From Nevskiaceae bacterium (GTDB lineage Bacteria; Pseudomonadota; Gammaproteobacteria; Steroidobacterales; Steroidobacteraceae), in assembly GCA_031277355.1 (NCBI GenBank), contig JAITMN010000044.1, positions 1 to 6,407 of the forward strand: 6,407 nt of DNA. Reading direction: 5' to 3'. Below are positions 1 through 4,441 of the stretch, piece by piece; the first letter of the stretch is position 1; each line of letters opens with the position of its first letter. Under the pieces are notes generated by a model that worked only from the letters and a program-made list of their open reading frames with translations, searched no databases and was not told the origin of the DNA. The position numbers and the translations under genes were made by a program.

Positions 1-34
1 CCAGTGGAAGAACGTGATCGTGAAGTCTTCATAA
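1..34 (+). CDS. Possible C-terminal tail of an upstream plus-strand gene (partial)
   Basis: Reading from base 2 gives QWKNVIVKSS followed by a TAA stop at 32-34. Eight of the ten sense codons end in G or C, matching the codon habit of the clear genes in this window, and a short beta-strand-like ending (WKNVIVK) is plausible for a secreted or enzyme domain. If real, the gene would converge on the MFS transporter gene with 45 bases between the stops. The family cannot be named from ten residues. The competing reading is a minus-strand start (ATG at 32-30) preceded by GGGGGG, which would give MKTSRSRSST with poor codon use. The plus-strand reading is preferred, weakly. Confidence 0.35.
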   Translation, partial: QWKNVIVKSS

Positions 35-79
35 TGATGCCCCCCGGCGGATGAATCGTTGTGTACCGGATTTGTTGTC

Positions 80-1354
80 TTACAGAGAATCTGCTGTTAT
101 CTGCTTTGCGTCCTCATGCTCTTCAAAGCGCTTGTCAGGCTGCATCCAAAACGCCAGCAGCAAGCCCAGGCCCATCAGCACGATGCTGCACAGGAACGGC
201 AACTCCCAGTTGCCGGTGCGGTCGATCAGATAGCCGGCCACGACGGGGCTCAAGATCGCCGCCGCCGCCGAGCCGGTGTTCATCATGCCGCTGGCCGTGC
301 CGGAGTGATTCGGCGCGATGTCCATCGGAATGGCCCACATCGGGCCAATGGTCAGTTCGGCGAAGAAGAAGCCCAGCGACAGGCACAGCAGCGAAATCAT
401 CAGGCTCTGCGTGAACATCAGCGGGAACAGCGTGACCAGCGTCAGCAGCATGCACACCGACACCATCCAACTGCGTGCGCGTTTCAGATTGCCGGTGCGC
501 CGCAGGATGCGATCACTGATGATGCCGCCGAGTGTGTCGCCCACTACACCGGCGAAGAACACGCTGGATGCGAACAGCGCGGTGTCTTTCAGGTTCAGGT
601 TGTGCCGTTGCAGGAAGTATTGCGGAATCCAGCTCAGGAACAGCCACAGCGTCCAGCCGTAGCAGAAATACACGATGGTTACCGGCGCCATGCGCTTGAA
701 CAGCGCGCCCCACGCCAGCGGTTTTTTCTTTTTCGTCTGCGCCTGCGGCAGCACCGCCAGTTCTTCGGGCGTGATGCGCGGATGATCCTTCGGGCGTTCG
801 GTGTAGACCCACGCCCACAGCGCCACCCAGATGAAGCTGATCACCGCGCACACATAGAACGACTGACGCCATCCCCATTTTGTCATGATGAATATCACTG
901 CCGCCGGCGCGGCGGCGTTGCCGATGCGCGCCGCCGCGTGCGTGATGCCCTGCGCGAAGCCGCGTTTGTCCGGCGCGACCCAGCGCGACATCGCCGAAGT
1001 GGCCGCCGGGAATGTGGCGCCTTCGCCAAAGCCCAGCAGCACGCGGGCCACCACGAGCGAGATCAATCCGCCGGCCATGCCGGTCATCACCGTGGCGCTC
1101 GCCCAGACGATGCCGCAGGCGATCAGCGTGCGGCGCGCGCCGAAGCGGTCGCTGACCCAGCCGCCGATGATTTGAAAGATCAGATAGGGATAGGCGAAAG
1201 CGGAGAAGACGAAACCGATCTGCGTGTTGCTGAGGTTGAATTCCCCCCGGAATCCTTCGGCTGCGGTGCTGACGTTCACGCGATCCAGGTACGTGATGAA
1301 GTACATCATGCACAACAGACCCAGGACAACGCTCGTTATCCGCACACCTTTCAT
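80..1354 (-). CDS. MFS transporter, anion:cation symporter (ACS) type
   Basis: Predicted 424-residue inner-membrane carrier, the usual length for the ACS family of the major facilitator superfamily, whose members import organic anions such as hexuronates, glucarate, phthalate or hydroxy acids by cation symport. The first helix ends in YFITYLDRVNVS (D24-R25), a family hallmark. The loop after helix 2 holds the MFS signature GGWVSDRFGARR (residues 64-75). GFGEGATFPA (108-117) and MSRWVAPDKRGFAQGITH (122-139) are also typical of ACS carriers. Two six-helix halves flank a charged cytoplasmic loop (about 184-222) containing a KKKK run. The start at 1354 is preferred over an upstream ATG at 1501 because it begins just before helix 1 and has a purine-rich GGGGGGAAG ribosome site; the longer form would add 49 arginine-rich residues and overlap the aminotransferase gene. 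It lies 58 bases downstream of the aminotransferase gene and is probably co-transcribed. The substrate is unknown; a carboxylate is the likeliest class. Confidence 0.93.
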   Translation of the reverse strand: MKGVRITSVVLGLLCMMYFITYLDRVNVSTAAEGFRGEFNLSNTQIGFVFSAFAYPYLIFQIIGGWVSDRFGARRTLIACGIVWASATVMTGMAGGLISLVVARVLLGFGEGATFPAATSAMSRWVAPDKRGFAQGITHAAARIGNAAAPAAVIFIMTKWGWRQSFYVCAVISFIWVALWAWVYTERPKDHPRITPEELAVLPQAQTKKKKPLAWGALFKRMAPVTIVYFCYGWTLWLFLSWIPQYFLQRHNLNLKDTALFASSVFFAGVVGDTLGGIISDRILRRTGNLKRARSWMVSVCMLLTLVTLFPLMFTQSLMISLLCLSLGFFFAELTIGPMWAIPMDIAPNHSGTASGMMNTGSAAAAILSPVVAGYLIDRTGNWELPFLCSIVLMGLGLLLAFWMQPDKRFEEHEDAKQITADSL

Positions 1355-1357
1355 CGA

Positions 1358-1366
1358 CTTCCCCCC
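1358..1366 (-). promoter_or_regulatory. Ribosome binding site deciding the MFS transporter start
   Basis: On the minus strand GGGGGGAAG lies just ahead of the ATG at 1354, with the G run ending six bases before it. It supports translation starting at MKGVRITSVV rather than at the upstream in-frame ATG. Confidence 0.6.
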
Positions 1367-1412
1367 GTCCCGATGAGGTTTGCACCGGGCCGCGATTTGC
1401 GTTTTTACGAAT

Positions 1413-2654
1413 TCATGCCGCGCGCCGCTCAACCTTCGGCGCGGCATGCGCGGCGAAGTAATCCATTGCCGCCTGAACGCCGCTGCCTGCAAGCGCAACA
1501 CCCGCCAGCTTCAAGCCCATTTCGCAACCGGCCAGCGCCGCCAGCAGCGTCAGATCATTGCTGTCGCCCAGATGACCGATGCGAAACATCCGCCCTTTGA
1601 GTTTTCCGAGGCCCATGCCCAGCGACAGATCAAAACGCTGATGAATCAGATGTCGCAGCGCATCGGCATCCACGCCCGTTGGCATGATCACGCCCGTGAG
1701 CACCGGCGAATAACGGCGCGGATCGGCGCATTGAATCGGCAGACCCCAGGCGTTCACCGCCGCACGCACGCCCGCGCCCCAGCGCATATGCCGTGCGAAG
1801 ACATTGTCGAGCCCTTCGGTGAGCAGCATGTCCAGCGTTTCAGACAACGCATACAGCAGATTCGTGTTCGGCGTGTAGGGCCAGTAGCCGTTCTGGTTCA
1901 TCGCGATGATTTCGTCCCAGGCCCAGAACGCACGCGGCAACGCGGCGGTTTTCATCGCCTCCAGCGCACGCGGCGACACGGCGTTGAAGCTGATGCCCGG
2001 CGGCAGCATCAACCCTTTCTGCGAACCGCCGACGGACACATCCACGCCCCATTCGTCATGACGATAATCGGCGCTGCCCAGACCGGAAATCGTATCGACC
2101 ATCAGCAGTGCCGGATGACCGGCCATGTCGATGGCGCGGCGCACCGCTGCGATGTCGGAGGTGACGCCGGTGGAAGTCTCGTTGTGCACCACGCACACCG
2201 CGCGGATGTTGTGCGCCGTGTCTTTGCGCAGGCGCTGCTCGATCAGCTCCGCGTCCACGCCGCGCCGCCACGCCCCGGCCTGCGGCAGTTGGTCGTCCGC
2301 GGCGTTGGTGGCGAGGATTTCCGGTTGCAGGCCGAGCCGGCGGGCCATCTTCGTCCACAGCGCGGCGAAGTGGCCGGTTTCGTACATCAGCAATTGATCG
2401 CCGGGACTCATCGTGTTCGACAGCGCCGCCTCCCAAGCCCCCGTGCCGGACGCGGGGTAGATCACCACCGGGTGCGAGGTCTTGAACACCTTGCGAATGT
2501 CGGCCAGCACCTTGCGCCCCAGCGCGCCGAACTCCGGGCCGCGATGGTCGATGGTGGGCAGGCTCATCGCCCGCAGAACGCGCTCCGGGACCGGACTGGG
2601 CCCTGGAATTTGCAGGAAGTGCTTGCCCGAAGGGTGGAAGTCCAGTTCAACCAT
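1413..2654 (-). CDS. PLP-dependent aminotransferase, class V, serine/alanine/aspartate-glyoxylate type
   Basis: A 413-residue cytoplasmic enzyme of fold type I, close to the usual 390-410 residues of serine-glyoxylate aminotransferases. It should move an amino group from an amino acid (serine, alanine or aspartate) to an oxoacid such as glyoxylate using pyridoxal phosphate. Visible landmarks are FLQIPGPSPVPERVL (13-27), HRGPEFGALGRKVL (37-50), the cofactor-phosphate loop PASGTGAWEAAL (67-78), ETGHFAALW (92-100), HNETSTG (157-163), the pyridine-binding Asp187 in MVDTISGLGS, the Schiff-base Lys213 in VGGSQKG, and the substrate-carboxylate Arg358 in MFRIGHLGD. The start at 2654 gives the normal N-terminus, with AGGA upstream at rather long spacing; an ATG at 2744 would add 30 cysteine- and phenylalanine-rich residues translated from the AT-rich promoter region. 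It is the first gene of a minus-strand unit with the MFS carrier. Donor preference (serine versus aspartate as in BhcA, or ureidoglycine as in PucG) cannot be settled by eye. Confidence 0.92.
   Translation of the reverse strand: MVELDFHPSGKHFLQIPGPSPVPERVLRAMSLPTIDHRGPEFGALGRKVLADIRKVFKTSHPVVIYPASGTGAWEAALSNTMSPGDQLLMYETGHFAALWTKMARRLGLQPEILATNAADDQLPQAGAWRRGVDAELIEQRLRKDTAHNIRAVCVVHNETSTGVTSDIAAVRRAIDMAGHPALLMVDTISGLGSADYRHDEWGVDVSVGGSQKGLMLPPGISFNAVSPRALEAMKTAALPRAFWAWDEIIAMNQNGYWPYTPNTNLLYALSETLDMLLTEGLDNVFARHMRWGAGVRAAVNAWGLPIQCADPRRYSPVLTGVIMPTGVDADALRHLIHQRFDLSLGMGLGKLKGRMFRIGHLGDSNDLTLLAALAGCEMGLKLAGVALAGSGVQAAMDYFAAHAAPKVERRAA
1414..1448 (-). repeat. Perfect 10-bp inverted repeat at the end of the aminotransferase gene
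   Basis: CATGCCGCGC (1414-1423) is the exact reverse complement of GCGCGGCATG (1439-1448), with a 15-base loop between. The outer arm overlaps the TGA stop (1415-1413) of the aminotransferase gene. A GC-rich hairpin here could stabilise the upstream message end or dampen read-through into the transporter gene. Neither strand shows a T run after the stem, so it does not look like a standard intrinsic terminator. The arms also encode the alanine/arginine-rich C-terminus, so chance in GC-rich coding DNA is possible. Confidence 0.5.
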
Positions 2655-2807
2655 GATTGCGAATCGTTCCTGAAGGGTAAAAAGAGGATCGCAGAAGTGA
2701 ATACAAAACTCAAAATTATTTAGATTGGGGCAAAATTCTGGCACTATTCGACTTTCAGCCGCTCCAAATCTTTTGTATCCAGAATCTGCCGACGCGGAGA
2801 AGCCTTC
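2655..2807. promoter_or_regulatory. Divergent promoter/operator region between the aminotransferase and GntR genes
   Basis: This 153-base gap must contain the promoters of both transcription units. It is much richer in A and T than the flanking genes, particularly from 2699 to 2740. Visible elements are an imperfect palindrome TCAAAATTATTTAGA (2710-2724; six of seven arm pairs match), a direct repeat CAAAATT at 2711 and 2731 (exactly 20 bases apart, two helical turns), and inverted ATACAAAA (2701-2708) and TTTTGTAT (2771-2778). FCD-type GntR proteins often bind short palindromes with TTGT/ACAA arms and commonly regulate their own divergent promoter, so these are candidate operator elements. 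No strong -35/-10 pair was recognised on either strand; TAAATA on the minus strand, within the palindrome, is a weak -10 candidate. Confidence 0.5.
2796..2802 (+). promoter_or_regulatory. Ribosome binding site of the GntR regulator gene
   Basis: GGAGAAG lies five bases ahead of the ATG at 2808, a near-ideal Shine-Dalgarno sequence and spacing that fixes the start codon. Confidence 0.75.
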
Positions 2808-3494
2808 ATGGAAAGCGTAATCCCCATCTCACGGCGTTCGCTGCACGACGAGGTGGTCGAGCGGGTGCGCGCCATGTTGATCGAGGGCCAGATTGCTCCG
2901 GGTTCGAAGCTCAACGAGCGCGAGCTATGCCAATTGCTGCATGTGTCGCGCACGCCGCTGCGTGAAGCGATCAAGCGCCTGGCCTCGGAGGGGCTGGTTG
3001 ATCTGCTGCCCAATCGCGGTGCGGTGGCGGTGAGATTGAGCGAGGCCGACGTGCTCAGCGCGTTTGAAGTGCTGGCCGAGTTGGAAGGCATGTCGGGGCA
3101 ACTGGCGGCCGAGCGGATGACCGCCGAGGAATTGGCGCAGGTCCAGACGCTGCACCACGAGATGCTCGCCAGCTTCGAGCGCCGCGATCTGCACAACTAC
3201 TATCGCTTCAACGCGCAGATTCATGCCGCAGTGAACCGGGCCGCGAAGAATCCACTGCTGACGAAGACCTATCGCGAGATCAATGCCCGCGTGCAATCGC
3301 TGCGCTTCAAGACCAATCAGAATGAAGCCAAGTGGACGCGCTCGGTGGCCGAACACGAGCAGATGGTGTCGTTGCTGAAGGCCCGCGATGCGGCGGGCAT
3401 GCGTGCGTTGCTGGTGGAACATCTGCTGTGCAAGCGCGACACGGTGCTGGAGCAGATGCGGCTGATCGCGCTGGCCCAGCGAGGGGTGGCATGA
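2808..3494 (+). CDS. GntR-family transcriptional regulator, FCD (FadR) subfamily
   Basis: A 228-residue cytoplasmic DNA-binding protein, the normal size for this subfamily. The N-terminal winged helix-turn-helix (about 10-77) shows the classic pattern: LHDEVVERVRAMLIEGQIAPGSKLNERELCQLL, then the recognition segment HVSRTPLREAIKRLASEGLV and the wing NRGAVAV. The C-terminal all-helical FCD ligand domain (about 83-210) carries the usual metal/ligand-binding pattern, with candidate ligands Asn135 and His139 (FNAQIH), His183 (AEHEQM) and His205 (LVEHL). FCD regulators generally sense small carboxylates or sugar acids and repress nearby catabolic genes until the ligand appears. It faces the aminotransferase-transporter unit across a shared control region and its stop overlaps the start of the MBL gene, so it probably regulates both sides and itself. 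The effector is unknown. Confidence 0.94.
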   Translation: MESVIPISRRSLHDEVVERVRAMLIEGQIAPGSKLNERELCQLLHVSRTPLREAIKRLASEGLVDLLPNRGAVAVRLSEADVLSAFEVLAELEGMSGQLAAERMTAEELAQVQTLHHEMLASFERRDLHNYYRFNAQIHAAVNRAAKNPLLTKTYREINARVQSLRFKTNQNEAKWTRSVAEHEQMVSLLKARDAAGMRALLVEHLLCKRDTVLEQMRLIALAQRGVA

Positions 3495-4441
3495 GGCAAG
3501 CTCCTGCCATCAATCCGGCCCGCCGCCGGTTCCTGAAATCCGCCGCAACCGGGGCGGCAGGGATGGCGTTGGCTCATGCCTTGCCCGCTCTTGCGGCAAC
3601 CGCCGGCGCACCGTTAACGGCCACGCCGCTGAGTGAGCGTCTGCGCCTGATTTCCGGCGCGGGCGGCAATGTGCTGGCGTTGAGCACCAACGAAGGCATC
3701 CTGATGGTCGATGGCGGCGAAGCCGCGCACGCGCCGGCGCTGCTGGAACAGATTGCCGGCAGCCGCGACACCCGCCGCATCCGCATGCAGATCAACACAC
3801 ACTGGCACCCGGAACACACCGGCGCAAATGATCTGCTGGGCGCTCAGGGCACGCGCATCCTCGCGCACGAAAACACCAAGCTCTGGATGACCACCGACAT
3901 CGACCTGCCCTGGCAGGGCAAGATGTATCCGCCGCGTGCGCCCGTTGCGTGGCCCACCGAAACCACCTACACCGATGGGCAAGTGGACTTCGGCGGCCAG
4001 ACCGTGCGCTATGGCTATCTGCCGCAGGCGCACACCGACGGCGATCTGTATGTGTTTTTCCCCGCCGAGAATGTGATGGCCGCAGGCGATGTGCTGGGCG
4101 GCGCTCAATACCCGATTCTCGACTGGTGTACCGGCGGCTGGATCGGCGGCCTGCTCAATGCCACCAAGGCGCTGCTCGATCTCACCGACGCCTCCACGCG
4201 ATTCATCGCGGGGCAGGGCGCGGTGCTGTCGCGCGCCGATGTAGAAGCGCAGCATGAAATGCTCACGGCCATACGCGGCAAACTCGTGGCGATGATCAAG
4301 AAGGGCGCAAGCCTCGATGAAATGATGGCTGCCGCTCCCACCAAAGACTTCGACGCGCGCTGGGGTGATCCGAATCTGCTGATGACCAACGCCTATCCCG
4401 GCCTGCTCGGGCATGTGCGTGAACTGGGTGGAATCCTGTGA
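3491..4441 (+). CDS. Tat-exported metallo-beta-lactamase fold protein with altered metal site
   Basis: A 316-residue MBL-fold protein predicted to be exported folded. The N-terminus has a twin-arginine signal (ARRRFLK, residues 10-16) followed by an Ala-rich hydrophobic stretch, with likely cleavage near PALA (32-35). The fold is shown by LMVDGG (71-76), the metal motif NTHWHPEHTGAN (102-113), PQAHTDGD (178-185) and MAAGDVL (196-202). His104, His106 and His181 match the first metal site, His109 and Asp200 are also present, but the Asp of HxHxDH is Glu108 and the usual late His of GHG appears as Gln242 (AGQG). The relatives are broad: hydrolases, glyoxalase II-like enzymes and SoxH-like quinoprotein-associated proteins, so no substrate is assigned. 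Its ATG overlaps the regulator stop by four bases (ATGA), with GAGGGG just upstream; an earlier in-frame ATG at 3332 would lie inside the regulator gene and bury the Tat motif. It overlaps the cytochrome gene by one base. Confidence 0.9.
   Translation: MRQAPAINPARRRFLKSAATGAAGMALAHALPALAATAGAPLTATPLSERLRLISGAGGNVLALSTNEGILMVDGGEAAHAPALLEQIAGSRDTRRIRMQINTHWHPEHTGANDLLGAQGTRILAHENTKLWMTTDIDLPWQGKMYPPRAPVAWPTETTYTDGQVDFGGQTVRYGYLPQAHTDGDLYVFFPAENVMAAGDVLGGAQYPILDWCTGGWIGGLLNATKALLDLTDASTRFIAGQGAVLSRADVEAQHEMLTAIRGKLVAMIKKGASLDEMMAAAPTKDFDARWGDPNLLMTNAYPGLLGHVRELGGIL
4427..4432 (+). promoter_or_regulatory. Ribosome binding site for the DUF1592 cytochrome gene
   Basis: GGTGGA ends eight bases before the ATG at 4441, inside the last codons of the MBL gene. 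With the TGATG stop/start overlap it supports coupled translation. Confidence 0.5.

Noticed and set aside
1355..1412. Intrinsic terminator between the aminotransferase and transporter genes
   Set aside because: The nearby inverted repeat is followed on the minus strand by an A-rich rather than a T-rich stretch, so it does not fit a rho-independent terminator.
59..1600. Open frame of 513 codons on the plus strand
   Set aside because: It is antisense to the MFS transporter and the end of the aminotransferase gene. The product is His/Arg/Gln-rich low-complexity sequence typical of an antisense shadow.
1380..2723. Open frame of 447 codons on the plus strand
   Set aside because: It is antisense to the aminotransferase gene, whose cofactor lysine and other motifs are clear. 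The plus-strand product is rich in Arg, His and Gln and matches nothing known to me.
2655..2744. Longer N-terminus for the aminotransferase starting at 2744
   Set aside because: The added 30 residues come from the AT-rich control region, are unlike family N-termini, and the conserved protein begins just after the ATG at 2654.
2739..2754. Sigma-54-like promoter starting TGGCAC
   Set aside because: The TGGCAC half is present, but the expected TTGC element at the required spacing is absent; GACT is found there instead.
3332..3490. Longer N-terminus for the MBL protein starting at 3332
   Set aside because: It would overlap the regulator gene by more than 160 bases and bury the Tat signal, which belongs at the N-terminus. 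The ATG at 3491 has a ribosome site and gives a normal export signal.
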